Below, one piece after another: positions 26,850 to 35,354 of a stretch of DNA of 64,000 nt. Origin of the DNA: Anaerolineaceae bacterium (GTDB lineage Bacteria > Chloroflexota > Anaerolineae > Anaerolineales > Anaerolineaceae); the NCBI GenBank assembly GCA_016841445.1, contig JAENZD010000001.1, positions 868,001-932,000 of the forward strand. Direction: 5' to 3'. Within the stretch, counting starts at the first letter, position 1, and the number at the start of each line of letters is the position of its first letter. The notes under the pieces are model-generated. The model saw only the letters and a list, made by a program, of their open reading frames with translations, had not been told where the DNA came from and searched no databases. The position numbers and the translations under genes are program-made.

Positions 26850-27431
26850 TCAATATTTTTCCTCTAGAAATTCTTTACCTTCTTTTGTGATTTGCCAGTT
26901 TCCCTTACCCTCGTTATTTGATACCAGATTTTCATTTTTGAGATTCTGAAGTGTATGAATCGCAATGCTTTTCCAAACAGCTAATTTCTCATTTGAAGGA
27001 ATAGTTTTCAGATCTGTTTCAGTTAATTCCCCTTCAATTAGACTTTCAATTTCGGCTAGTAGATCTTTTCTCTTTGCACTGCCCCCCAGGTTGATGAGGG
27101 CTTGAAGAATGGGTTTTTTGATGGTTTGGTTATTGATATGGGGTTCAGAACGTAACATATTCAGGAATTCGCGGGTGATTTCTTTACGCTCCTCCTGAAT
27201 TTCCGTTGGTAATGCATTTGAGGAAAATCCCATCCCGAGCCAATCTTCACGGAGCTTCATGACCTGATCCATTAGCGTTAAAACCTTCTGCGCTTTTAAG
27301 ATGATTTCTTTTGCTTCCTCGTAATTTTGGCCTTCGATAAACTGAGCACCTTTTTGATTTAAGACAGGGAGAAATTTCTCCAGATCAGAAATTAAATTGT
27401 CAAAAGATTCGAGCACTTGATCACTTTCCAT
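26850..27431 (-). CDS. Hypothetical protein with Mrr-N-like winged helix
   Basis: A 193-residue soluble protein. The N-terminal half (about 1-100) is helical and acidic without a recognised domain. The C-terminal half (about 105-193: PILQALINLGGSAKRKDLLAEIE, LTETDLK, WKSIAIHTLQNLKNENLV, GNWQITKEGKEFLEE) has the pattern of the Mrr N-terminal winged-helix domain, a DNA-binding module of restriction-system proteins. The Mrr nuclease domain is absent. GGAG lies seven bases before the ATG. It sits upstream of addBA on the same strand but is separated by about 190 bases, so co-transcription is uncertain. Confidence 0.65.
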   Translation of the reverse strand: MESDQVLESFDNLISDLEKFLPVLNQKGAQFIEGQNYEEAKEIILKAQKVLTLMDQVMKLREDWLGMGFSSNALPTEIQEERKEITREFLNMLRSEPHINNQTIKKPILQALINLGGSAKRKDLLAEIESLIEGELTETDLKTIPSNEKLAVWKSIAIHTLQNLKNENLVSNNEGKGNWQITKEGKEFLEEKY

Positions 27432-27483
27432 ACATCAACTCCAATGAACACTGAATACGAAAATGGTTTATTGTTGACAAGGG

Positions 27484-28023
27484 CTATTCCTCAGAATAGT
27501 CATAATCCTCTGGATCAAAATCGATTATTGTTGCAGCAATGATCAGCTCATCATCCCGTCGGCAATCAAACCCAAAGGATTCCAGTGCCTCCACTATTTC
27601 TTCCATTCGGCTTTCATCCAGTTCTAGAACATCACCAGACGGGACATTCATATCCATAGCATTGTATTTGACACGGCGCCCGAACTTATTCTGGATATCC
27701 TCAGGCATCCAATCTGCCATCTCAATTTCAGGATGACCAGGCAGATGGTCATCTGCAAAAATATCCTTGGGGGTGAAGGGGGTTTCATCCGGGATGTAAA
27801 AAGGCGTCAGGTCTTCAACACTGCTTTCTCCAGAACTGTGATAATGAATAGATTCTGGAAGATAGAACTCGTAAATAGCTTTTGAAACCATCCTTCTGAA
27901 CTCTTCCCAGGTTCTGGCCTCACCCAGAGCTTTGTAGCAATTTTTCAGTTCTACTGCCCGCCTCTCAGGGATGAACAGTAAACCAAGGGACGAGCCCCCA
28001 TAGACCATTGATTTTTCTTCCAT
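27484..28023 (-). CDS. Hypothetical protein, unknown family
   Basis: A 179-residue acidic soluble protein that I do not recognise. A Gly/Ser stretch near the start (YGGSSLGLLFIPERR) precedes a helical segment (NCYKALGEARTWEEFRRMVSKAIYEFY). A Pro/Asp-rich middle follows, then a compact C-terminal part (ESRMEEIVEALESFGFDCRRDDELIIAATI) and an acidic tail. AGGAG lies eight bases upstream of ATG. It is 52 bases upstream of the Mrr-N-like gene on the same strand and divergent from the WYL regulator, with which it may share the control region near 28247. Confidence 0.6.
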   Translation of the reverse strand: MEEKSMVYGGSSLGLLFIPERRAVELKNCYKALGEARTWEEFRRMVSKAIYEFYLPESIHYHSSGESSVEDLTPFYIPDETPFTPKDIFADDHLPGHPEIEMADWMPEDIQNKFGRRVKYNAMDMNVPSGDVLELDESRMEEIVEALESFGFDCRRDDELIIAATIIDFDPEDYDYSEE

Positions 28024-28246
28024 AACCTAAACTCCTGTGGATTATTATTCGATACTTGCAATGAGCACAAACCAAAGACATGGTTAATTTGAACTTCGTC
28101 TCCGTAATCATATCACAATGCATGCTAAGTATTGAATAATAATTCAACCCTACAAACAAGCTGAGATGGAGCCCTGCCCTTGCCTGAAAATGGATCTGAT
28201 TTCCCACAATCCATTTATAATAATTTCATCCGGACCACTTTTTATC

Positions 28247-28280
28247 AGTGCACAGTGTGTGCACTGCGATTTGCTATACT
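28247..28280 (+). promoter_or_regulatory. Promoter with perfect palindromic operator upstream of the WYL regulator
   Basis: AGTGCACA-GTG-TGTGCACT (28247-28265) is a perfect inverted repeat. An extended -10 box, TGCTATACT (TATACT at 28275-28280), follows ten bases later, so the palindrome covers the -35 position. Binding there would block this promoter, which suggests autoregulation by the WYL protein. Confidence 0.65.
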
Positions 28281-28304
28281 CTTAGATAACCAAGGCAGGT
28301 GAAT

Positions 28305-29279
28305 ATGTCCCAAAGGCAGCAGTTGGAACGCATCATGGAAATTGACCGGCGCATTAGGGGAGGGGAGTATCCCAATGCGGACAAGATGGCGGAGATCCTG
28401 GAGGTCAGTAGGCGGGTGATCTACAATGACCGCAGTTTCATGATCTACCGTTTGGGTGCGCCGATCGAGTATGACCGGGAGCACGGCGGCTGGTATTACA
28501 CCGACCAGACCTGGATCCTGCCTGGTATGATGGTGACTGAAGGTGAGCTAATGGCGTTTTTCCTGAGTATGGAAATCTCAAAACGCTATATTGGGACGGA
28601 CCTGGAGTCGCCGTTACGAGCGGCTGTCGATAAGATAGCCAGGGTGGTCAAGGGTTCGGTGAGTGTGGACACGAATGTTCTCCATTCACATTATACATTC
28701 TCCGGCCCCACATCACTGGAAGTTAATGAAGCCGTATTGTTGGATCTGCACCATGCCATCATCAATCGCCAGCAGGTTTGGATGCGTTATTTTACAGCTA
28801 AAAGGGGTGCGTATTCCGAACGTGTGATCTTCCCATACCACATCCACAACTACATGGGGGATTGGTTCCTGATTGCTTATGATACGCTGCGAAATGATTT
28901 CAGGATTTTCCTGATGGGGCGGATCGAAAAATGGCAGGTCTTACCTGAACGTTTTGTCCGGGATGCGGATTTTTCCGCTGCTGATTGGATTGGGAGTGCT
29001 TTCCAACTGCACGGCGGAGAAGAAGTGATCGATGTGGCGATCTGGTTCAGCAAAGTGAGGGCGCAGTTCATCCGGGAACGGCTGTGGCATCCATCACAGA
29101 AGATTGAAGAAAGAAAGGACGGCAGTTTGATCCTGCACATGCAGACAGCCGGCATGGTTGAGGTGAAGAACTGGGTTCTTCAGTTTGGCTCCCAGGCGGA
29201 AGTGCTCGCTCCCGAACAACTCCGGGATGCGTGTAGGGCGGAAATTGCGAATATGATGGAGAAATACAAAACGGATTAG
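28305..29279 (+). CDS. WYL-domain transcriptional regulator (YafY/DeoR-like)
   Basis: A 324-residue cytosolic regulator. An N-terminal helix-turn-helix (about 5-60: RQQLERIMEIDRRIRGGEYPNADKMAEILEVSRRVIYND) is followed by a WYL domain (about 130-215: QVWMRYFTAKRGAYSERVIFPYHIHNYMGDWFLIAYDTLR) and a C-terminal extension domain to the end. WYL proteins sense nucleic acid or nucleotide-like ligands and often regulate defence or damage genes. I chose ATG 28305 because AGG lies five bases before it; a GTG at 28299 is possible. It heads the plus-strand group leading to the radical SAM gene. Its codon use is visibly more GC-rich than that of the LRR gene downstream. Confidence 0.9.
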   Translation: MSQRQQLERIMEIDRRIRGGEYPNADKMAEILEVSRRVIYNDRSFMIYRLGAPIEYDREHGGWYYTDQTWILPGMMVTEGELMAFFLSMEISKRYIGTDLESPLRAAVDKIARVVKGSVSVDTNVLHSHYTFSGPTSLEVNEAVLLDLHHAIINRQQVWMRYFTAKRGAYSERVIFPYHIHNYMGDWFLIAYDTLRNDFRIFLMGRIEKWQVLPERFVRDADFSAADWIGSAFQLHGGEEVIDVAIWFSKVRAQFIRERLWHPSQKIEERKDGSLILHMQTAGMVEVKNWVLQFGSQAEVLAPEQLRDACRAEIANMMEKYKTD

Positions 29280-29324
29280 GATTTGTAAAACAGAAGTTAT
29301 AAAGTATATCAATTTGGAGGAAAA

Positions 29325-29588
29325 ATGAGTGTTTATGAAGACAATTGGTATGACGTGACTATTGAATGCCGATATTGCCACGATTTGTATGATACCCATA
29401 TGCAGCTGTTCGCAGAAAGAGAAGTAACGTTAGTGAAAGAATTACTTGAAAAAATATTTAACCATTGTCATATTTGTTATTCTGTTAAAGAACAATTTGC
29501 GATAACGGTTAGCAATCAATATTATACACATGAAGAAATCATCCAGTTGAAAAATGAAACTAAAAAACCACCGGGTGCAGATACTTAA
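29325..29588 (+). CDS. Small CxxC zinc-ribbon-like protein
   Basis: An 87-residue protein of unknown function with two CxxC pairs, C15-C18 (ECRYCHD) and C48-C51 (NHCHICYS), spaced to hold one zinc ion. The region between them is helical (TLVKELLEKIF). GGAGG sits four bases before the ATG, so it is translated. It lies 45 bases after the WYL gene on the same strand and before the radical SAM gene, so it may be part of the same transcript. Confidence 0.65.
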   Translation: MSVYEDNWYDVTIECRYCHDLYDTHMQLFAEREVTLVKELLEKIFNHCHICYSVKEQFAITVSNQYYTHEEIIQLKNETKKPPGADT

Positions 29589-29710
29589 TTATTTAATGTT
29601 GTCTGCTTAATAGCATCTGATACGTTCTTGTTCATCACCCATGAATTAATCAATATAACAAATAAACCTTCATTACAAGTAATAAAATTTAAAGAAGATA
29701 AAATAGTCTT

Positions 29711-30781
29711 ATGATTCAAAAAATTTTTGACGAAAAATATAACTTCATCACCATGTTCAACCCACAGACTGGCTCGTATGTTCGGACGGGCATTCTGAAT
29801 GAGTTAGGCTGGGATTCTGGCGTGGATCCTTTCCAAGCTTCTTTCCCACACCTGATCGATGTGGGGATCATGGGGCACTGCATCCATGGCAAGACAGGTT
29901 TATGTGTGAAAGCCGGAGTGGGATGCTACCAGAGCGGACTGACTGTCACCCAGCCAAATATGTCCATCGAAGATTTTCGGTGGATCGCAGAACAGTGCAA
30001 GGGCAGAGTCAACCAATTTGCCTTGGGCGGCAGGGGAGATCCCGACCAGCATGAACATTTTGAAGAATTGCTTGCCGCCTGTCGCGAAAATGAACTTGTC
30101 CCCAACTTTACCACCTCAGGTTATGGATTCTCTCCCGAAATTGCGCGGTTATGCAAGGACTATTGTGGAGCGGTGGCGGTGAGCTGGTACCGGAATGATT
30201 ACACCCTCAGAGCAATAGAGATGCTTTTGGAAGCCGGCGTGAAGACCAATATTCATTATGTACTTGGGAAGAATTCGATTGATGAAGCGATCACACGGTT
30301 AGAAAATGATGACTTCCCGCAAGGGATCAATGGAGTAGTCTTCCTGCTGCATAAACCGGTCGGTTTGGGTACAAAGAAAAATGTTCTTTCTCCCCATGAC
30401 CCGCGAGTAGCTGCGTTTTTCAGGCAGGTGGATCGCGGAAGGCGCGGTTTCAAGGTGGGTATGGACAGCTGTACAATACCGGGGGTTGTGACCTTCTGCA
30501 AGAATGTGATCCCGGAAGCGATCGATACCTGCGAAGGGGCGAGGTTTAGCTGTTATATCGGGGCGGATATGATCATGACGCCCTGCAGCTTTGATCAGGA
30601 CAATTGTTATGGGGTGTCATTGCGGGATTTTTCAATTGAAGAAGTTTGGAACAGCGAGACGTTTGATCGTTTCAGGTCGGTGCTGAAGAATCACTGCCCG
30701 GATTGTGAAAAGCGAGAGAATTGCATGGGTGGATGTCCGTTGAAGCCGGGGATTGTGCTGTGCAAGGCAGTTAACGATTGA
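29711..30781 (+). CDS. Radical SAM/SPASM-type protein with atypical cysteine spacing
   Basis: A 356-residue protein. Instead of the common CxxxCxxC, the proposed cluster-binding cysteines are C57-x7-C65-x6-C72 (GHCIHGKTGLCVKAGVGCYQ). A barrel-like region follows (QFALGGRGDPDQHEHFEELLAACR..., SWYRNDYTLRAIEMLLEAGVKTNIHYVLG), and a SPASM-like cysteine-rich tail (about 275-351: FSCYIGADMIMTPCSFDQ, EVWNSETFDRFRSVL, CPDCEKRENCMGGCPL). SPASM enzymes typically modify peptides or proteins through auxiliary Fe-S clusters. The next gene, 19 bases downstream, encodes a Ser-run protein that may be its substrate. The ribosome site is weak. Domain assignment is firm in the tail and moderate for the unusual cysteine motif. 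Confidence 0.8.
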   Translation: MIQKIFDEKYNFITMFNPQTGSYVRTGILNELGWDSGVDPFQASFPHLIDVGIMGHCIHGKTGLCVKAGVGCYQSGLTVTQPNMSIEDFRWIAEQCKGRVNQFALGGRGDPDQHEHFEELLAACRENELVPNFTTSGYGFSPEIARLCKDYCGAVAVSWYRNDYTLRAIEMLLEAGVKTNIHYVLGKNSIDEAITRLENDDFPQGINGVVFLLHKPVGLGTKKNVLSPHDPRVAAFFRQVDRGRRGFKVGMDSCTIPGVVTFCKNVIPEAIDTCEGARFSCYIGADMIMTPCSFDQDNCYGVSLRDFSIEEVWNSETFDRFRSVLKNHCPDCEKRENCMGGCPLKPGIVLCKAVND

Positions 30782-30800
30782 CAAAAGATAGAGGAGAAGC

Positions 30801-31328
30801 ATGAAGATCAGAACGGATTTTGTGACGAATTCCAGCAGCTCAAGTTATGGTGAGGTTGTGATTGATAACCCGGTTTTGCTCGAAATATTGTCCAAATACA
30901 AAACTTTAGGGACATTTGGGGAGGATATGGTTTTTGAAATCGGTGATTTTTACAGAGAGGATTCGGATGTAAGCAAATCTGAGATAGATCCGGACATTAA
31001 GACCAAGACGCCTGCTATTCACACAGATCATGAGGATTTTGATTCCATCAGAGTCCCCAGATCTTTGGACGAGGTACTGGAAAATTTGATTGAGTTGTTG
31101 TATTATCACTGTTGGTTTTTAGTAGGGAACTGCGATCCAGATCTCTATAACCGGTTATTAGAAGAATTACGCAAAAGAGAGAATGAAATCAAACAGGCGT
31201 TTTTTCAAATAAAATGGTGGTTCCGGCAAGAATTATATTGGGGGCGATTTGGCTGTTGGGAATTCAAATATGATCAAGAAAATGGTGAATACTATCATGA
31301 AGAAGAAACAGGAGGTTTAGATTATTAA
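30801..31328 (+). CDS. Hypothetical protein with N-terminal DFVTNSSSSSY motif
   Basis: A 175-residue soluble acidic protein that begins MKIRTDFVTNSSSSSY (five serines at 11-15). From memory, many uncharacterised bacterial proteins begin with a near-invariant version of this motif followed by unrelated bodies, so the motif looks like a recognition or modification tag. The body is helical with conserved-looking aromatics (YYHCWFLVGNC, IKWWFRQELYWGRFGCWEF). GGAG precedes the ATG. It lies immediately after the radical SAM/SPASM gene, suggesting an enzyme-substrate pair. Function unknown; modification of the serines is inference. Confidence 0.75.
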   Translation: MKIRTDFVTNSSSSSYGEVVIDNPVLLEILSKYKTLGTFGEDMVFEIGDFYREDSDVSKSEIDPDIKTKTPAIHTDHEDFDSIRVPRSLDEVLENLIELLYYHCWFLVGNCDPDLYNRLLEELRKRENEIKQAFFQIKWWFRQELYWGRFGCWEFKYDQENGEYYHEEETGGLDY

Positions 31329-31401
31329 TTTTGCTAGACTGCCAAAAATAATTTAATAAATATATTTTGTGAAGTTTTATGAGGCGATGAAAGGCAGGAA
31401 A

Positions 31402-34400
31402 ATGGAAAACGATTTCATCATTAAAAAAGAATTTGGCCACAATTTCTTGATAAAGTACGTTGGGCTTGATTGCATACCTACGATCCCAGAAAAGGTAGAG
31501 ATCATAGGTAGGAGTGCATTTGAAGATTGTGACTTTGTAACCAGTATAATAATTCACAAAAACGTGAGGGAAATTCGTGAGCATGCTTTTTCTCATTGCA
31601 GCAACCTTGAAAATGTTGAAATGCTGTCTGAGGATTTGAATAGTATATCGCCATTAGGTGTTAAAACCATTGGTAATTTTGCTTTCTTTGAGTGCACATC
31701 CTTGTCCAAGATTCGGTTTCCTAAAACGTTGTTAAGAATTGGAGATGCAGCCTTTGCTGGGTGCGAGAGATTATCAGAAGTCAATATTCCTAATATCATT
31801 GTCATAGCATCTAGAGCGTTTTCTGGTTGCTATTCTTTAAAAAATGTGGATATAAATGGGAATTATGGGAAGTTGGAATTAATTAGCGAATATGCTTTTT
31901 CTTCATGTGAGAGTCTCACGTCACTAACTATAAGAGATAAAGTTTATACAATTGAGAAGGGCGCTTTTGCGGAATGTAATTCTCTATCCGAAGTATTTAT
32001 TAAAGGTCCTTTAAATGATATTAAAGACTACGCATTTAAAGATTGCAGAAACTTAGTAAGCTTTATCGTACCATCAGGCGTGGGTCGAATAAAAGAAAAT
32101 GCTTTCGAAAATTGTCCTCTTTTTAGAAAAATTCAGCATTTCATTGATCTTGAACAAGTTGTCGAACAGATTCCATTCGAGGTGCACGAAAAAGGAGAAA
32201 AGAATAGCTTCATTATTATTAATGGTGAACTTATAACTTATTACGGTCACAATTCGGAAATTGTTATTCCAGAACAAGTGAGTTTAATTACGGAGAAATG
32301 TTTCATAGATAATAAAAATATAAAATCTGTGATTTTTTCGGAAAGAATCAGAGAGGTTGGCCTATCAGCTTTTTCGGGTTGCACCAATCTTTTTTCCGTG
32401 ATCTTATTCGAAGGCTTACAGAAAATCGGTAAAGAAGCTTTTTCTGAATGCAAATCTATTACCCGTTTAGAGATTCCAGCAACCGTAAAACATATTGGAA
32501 GTTCTGCATTTTCCGGTTGTGAGAACTTAGTTGAGATAGTAATCCCAGATGGAATAGAAGTAATCCATGATGGGGTATTTAAGGGATGCAATGCCTTAAA
32601 GAAGGTCCAATTACCAGGAAGTGTCAAGGAAATTGGGCAAGATGCATTTTCTGGTTGTGAGAACCTTGTTGAGATAGTAATCCCAGATGGAATAGAAGTA
32701 ATCCATGGTGGGGTATTTAAGGGATGCAATGCCTTGATAAAGATTCAATTACCAGCAAGTGTCAAGAAAATTGGAAGTTCTGCATTTTCTGGTTGTGAAA
32801 AACTTATAGAGATAGTAATCCCAGATGGTATAGAAGTTATCCATAATGGAATATTTGAGGGTTGCACTGCCCTAAAGAGGGTCCAATTACCAGGAAGTGT
32901 CAAGGAAATTGGGCAAGATGCATTTTCTGGTTGTGAGAATATCTCATCATTTAATATTCCAGAAGGTGTTCAGACGATAGGTGAGCAGGCATTTCAGAAT
33001 TGTTCAGGTCTTTTGTCTGTAGTAATTCCTGAAAGTGTACAGATTGTAAAGCAAAGAGCGTTTGAGGGGTGTACTTCTTTATCTGATGTGCGAATATCTT
33101 CCACACATATTGAGATTAATGAGAAAGCCTTTTCAGGAACACCTTTCCTGGAAAATCAACATAGTCATGCAATAATTATTAATAATGTGCTGTTATCATA
33201 TCTGGGGGAGGAAACTGAGTTTTGGATTCCTGATAATGTTAAAATTATATCTAAACGGGCTTTTGAAGGTAATAAAATTCTGCATAGAATTATCATTCCA
33301 AAAAGCGTTAAAACAATTGGGAACAGTTCGTTTTTTGGATGTTCCTCTTTACAAAGGGTTGATATCCCTGATAGTGTTAGAGAAATTGGTGAATATGCCT
33401 TTGATAGTTGCAGTGGTCTTAATACACTTGAGATTATGGATGGTATTAGGAAAATTGGACGGTTTGCCTTCTTTCGATGTTCCTCTTTACAAAGAGTTGA
33501 TATCCCCGATAGTGTTAGAGAAATTGGTGAATATGCCTTTTGTCGTTGCAGTGGTCTTAAAACACTTGAGATTATGGAAGGTGTTAGGAAAATTGGAAAG
33601 GGTGCCTTTTATGGATGTTCCTCTTTGCAAAGTGTTGATATCCCTGGAAGCGTTAAAGAAATTGGTGAAAGTACGTTTGAAGATTGTAGTGATCTTAAAA
33701 CCCTTGTGATTATGGATGGTATTAGGAAAATTGGACGGGAAGCATTTTCTGGATGTTCCTCTTTAAAGAGTGTTAAGATCCCTGGGAGTGTAAGCGAAAT
33801 TGGTGAATCTGGATTCGCAAATTGTATTAGCCTTGAAAACCTCGAGATAGTTCAATGCCTTAGTAAAATAGGAAAGTTTGTTTTTCAGGGCTGTGAGGCC
33901 TTATCCACAATAATTATTCAAGGAGGATTAAAGGGGATTGGTATTAATTCTTGTAAAAATCGAGAAATTAGACAAACGAGCATAATATACGAACAAAAGT
34001 TGCCAATACATATACTTATTGATGATTTGCAACCCGACGTCGTTGACGAACGAGATATCGAAAATAAAATAATTTATAGATTATTTATAAAAAATAAAGA
34101 TTCAGACGATCCATATGTTGAATTCATATCGCGATTAATTGGCGGTTTGGTTCATCACCTTTCAGAATATGATGCACTCTTTTCAAAATCCAATCAAATA
34201 CCAATCGAAAAAGCAGAGATTGCCCTCGCAAGATTACGACGTCCAATCGAATTAATCGCAGAATATGAAGAGGAGTATCAATCCTACCTTGAAAATTTTG
34301 CGCATTATCATATACCAAATCTAATCAAAGAGAATGACAGTGATATGATCTGTTCACTGGCTGAATTCGACGCATTTTATCATCAGGATATTAATGCCTT

Positions 34401-34911
34401 TATTGAACAGGCCAACCAGCTTGGGAAACCTGATATCCAGGCTTTCTTGATGGATTACAAGCATAAAACCTGGGGAAAAAGCCCAGTACCATGCGTCGAA
34501 CCAAGTTATGAATTCAATCTCGAAGATTACTTCATCCATGAAAACATTGATGGTAGTTTAACTGTCCAGAGATATCTCGGGGATGAAGGGAACGTGACTT
34601 TTCCAACACAAATTGATGGTAAACCTGTGAATAAAATTAATGGCTGGAACATCGGCGATGTCAAGATCAACCTGTTTGCAGAAAATAGAGATAAAGTTGA
34701 ATCCGTGGTGATTGAGGATGGGATCGAGGTGATTGGTGAGAGAGCATTTTTAGAATGTCATAACCTTGGCAGCCTGACCATCCCTGCCAGTGTGAGGAGG
34801 TTCGGCAAAGAAGCCCTTTATGGTTGTGAAAACCTCGTCATTCATGCACCTGAAGGCTCGTATGCGATTGAGTATGCCAAAGAAAATGACATCAAGTTTG
34901 AGGAAATCTAA
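31402..34911 (+). CDS. BspA-type leucine-rich-repeat protein (LRR_5), no signal peptide
   Basis: A 1169-residue solenoid protein made of about 23-residue LRR_5 units (pattern IP.SV..IG..AF..C..L..V.I). The first block is about 15-240, a short non-repeat insert about 240-275, the main array to about 850, a helical non-LRR insert about 855-1065, then a short repeat block and the usual C-cap ending APEGSYAIEYAKENDIKFEEI. I chose ATG 31402, which begins MENDFIIKKEFG directly before the first repeat with AGGA upstream; earlier in-frame starts at 31369 and 31387 are weaker. Known BspA-like proteins are mostly secreted or surface-bound, but no signal peptide, anchor or sorting motif is visible here, so a cytosolic scaffold is possible. 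It follows the Ser-run protein gene by 73 bases. Confidence 0.9.
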   Translation: MENDFIIKKEFGHNFLIKYVGLDCIPTIPEKVEIIGRSAFEDCDFVTSIIIHKNVREIREHAFSHCSNLENVEMLSEDLNSISPLGVKTIGNFAFFECTSLSKIRFPKTLLRIGDAAFAGCERLSEVNIPNIIVIASRAFSGCYSLKNVDINGNYGKLELISEYAFSSCESLTSLTIRDKVYTIEKGAFAECNSLSEVFIKGPLNDIKDYAFKDCRNLVSFIVPSGVGRIKENAFENCPLFRKIQHFIDLEQVVEQIPFEVHEKGEKNSFIIINGELITYYGHNSEIVIPEQVSLITEKCFIDNKNIKSVIFSERIREVGLSAFSGCTNLFSVILFEGLQKIGKEAFSECKSITRLEIPATVKHIGSSAFSGCENLVEIVIPDGIEVIHDGVFKGCNALKKVQLPGSVKEIGQDAFSGCENLVEIVIPDGIEVIHGGVFKGCNALIKIQLPASVKKIGSSAFSGCEKLIEIVIPDGIEVIHNGIFEGCTALKRVQLPGSVKEIGQDAFSGCENISSFNIPEGVQTIGEQAFQNCSGLLSVVIPESVQIVKQRAFEGCTSLSDVRISSTHIEINEKAFSGTPFLENQHSHAIIINNVLLSYLGEETEFWIPDNVKIISKRAFEGNKILHRIIIPKSVKTIGNSSFFGCSSLQRVDIPDSVREIGEYAFDSCSGLNTLEIMDGIRKIGRFAFFRCSSLQRVDIPDSVREIGEYAFCRCSGLKTLEIMEGVRKIGKGAFYGCSSLQSVDIPGSVKEIGESTFEDCSDLKTLVIMDGIRKIGREAFSGCSSLKSVKIPGSVSEIGESGFANCISLENLEIVQCLSKIGKFVFQGCEALSTIIIQGGLKGIGINSCKNREIRQTSIIYEQKLPIHILIDDLQPDVVDERDIENKIIYRLFIKNKDSDDPYVEFISRLIGGLVHHLSEYDALFSKSNQIPIEKAEIALARLRRPIELIAEYEEEYQSYLENFAHYHIPNLIKENDSDMICSLAEFDAFYHQDINAFIEQANQLGKPDIQAFLMDYKHKTWGKSPVPCVEPSYEFNLEDYFIHENIDGSLTVQRYLGDEGNVTFPTQIDGKPVNKINGWNIGDVKINLFAENRDKVESVVIEDGIEVIGERAFLECHNLGSLTIPASVRRFGKEALYGCENLVIHAPEGSYAIEYAKENDIKFEEI
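32506..32960 (+). repeat. 138-bp tandem repeats, block 1 inside the LRR gene
   Basis: The anchor GCATTTTCTGGTTGTGA-like sequence recurs at 32506, 32644, 32782 and 32920, exactly 138 bases apart. Each unit encodes 46 residues, i.e. two LRR_5 repeats. Copies are nearly identical at the DNA level (for example GTAATCCCAGATGGAATAGA), showing recent duplication or gene conversion. Confidence 0.85.
33341..33800 (+). repeat. 138-bp tandem repeats, block 2 inside the LRR gene
   Basis: GTTCCTCTTTACAAAG-like anchors recur at 33341, 33479, 33617 and 33755, again exactly 138 bases apart but with a different sequence from block 1. The shared period means the duplicating unit is the same two-repeat module. 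Confidence 0.85.
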
Positions 34912-34923
34912 AGGAGATTGAAA

Positions 34924-35100
34924 ATGAAGGGAAGAAGTGAGGCCATGAAAAAATCAAAATGGTCAAATATTTTTAATATCTCTGACAATGACTTCTTGCG
35001 CATCTTCCTACCCATGCTCGATGATGAGGACCAAAGAAGTCTGGAAGAAGATGAATTTATTTGGGAATCTGAAGTAGATGAGGATGAGGATTTTTATTAA
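34924..35100 (+). CDS. Small acidic protein downstream of the LRR gene
   Basis: A 58-residue protein beginning MKGRSEAMKKSKWSN and ending in an acidic, aromatic tail (ESEVDEDEDFY). AGGAG lies seven bases before ATG 34924 and overlaps the space right after the LRR stop (12 bases between genes), so it is likely co-translated with the LRR gene. The N-terminus is basic and the C-terminus strongly acidic. No family recognised. It could be a small partner of the LRR protein. Confidence 0.55.
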   Translation: MKGRSEAMKKSKWSNIFNISDNDFLRIFLPMLDDEDQRSLEEDEFIWESEVDEDEDFY

Positions 35101-35120
35101 ACGGTGTAAACCCAAATCTT

Positions 35121-35354
35121 ATGACCATAGAGACTCTACATAATCCACGAATCGATAAATTAGCTTTTAATACCATTCATTTGGCGCGTAACCAGCTCCT
35201 GGTCAACCTGCGCTTCCCGGATCTTTCGATCAGCCAACTCAAGCTTCAACCGCTGCCAGATATCCCGACCCTTGCTACAGATTGCCACTTTCTTTACTTT
35301 AACTCAGGACATGTGCTGAGGCGTTTCTATCAAGAAAACCCGGTATTGGCATGA
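35121..35354 (+). pseudogene. N-terminal fragment of a DUF2201/VWA-like metallopeptidase-domain gene
   Basis: The 77-residue product (KLAFNTIHLARNQLLVNLRFPDLSISQLKLQPLP...TLATDCHFLYFNSGHVLRRF) resembles the start of DUF2201 putative metallopeptidase-domain proteins, which normally continue for some 300 more residues with a VWA-like part. Here the frame stops at 35354 after ENPVLA and no continuation is found downstream. It is therefore a truncated relic. The position right after the LRR operon suggests deletion during rearrangement of this accessory region. Confidence 0.55.

Noticed and set aside
33185-33709. 174-codon frame in a second phase inside the LRR gene
   Set aside because: A by-product of the repetitive DNA: its protein repeats follow the 138-base period, and the LRR frame is the meaningful one.
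32506-33800. Regular repeats considered as a CRISPR or satellite array
   Set aside because: The repeats are in-frame coding units of a two-LRR module without unique spacers.
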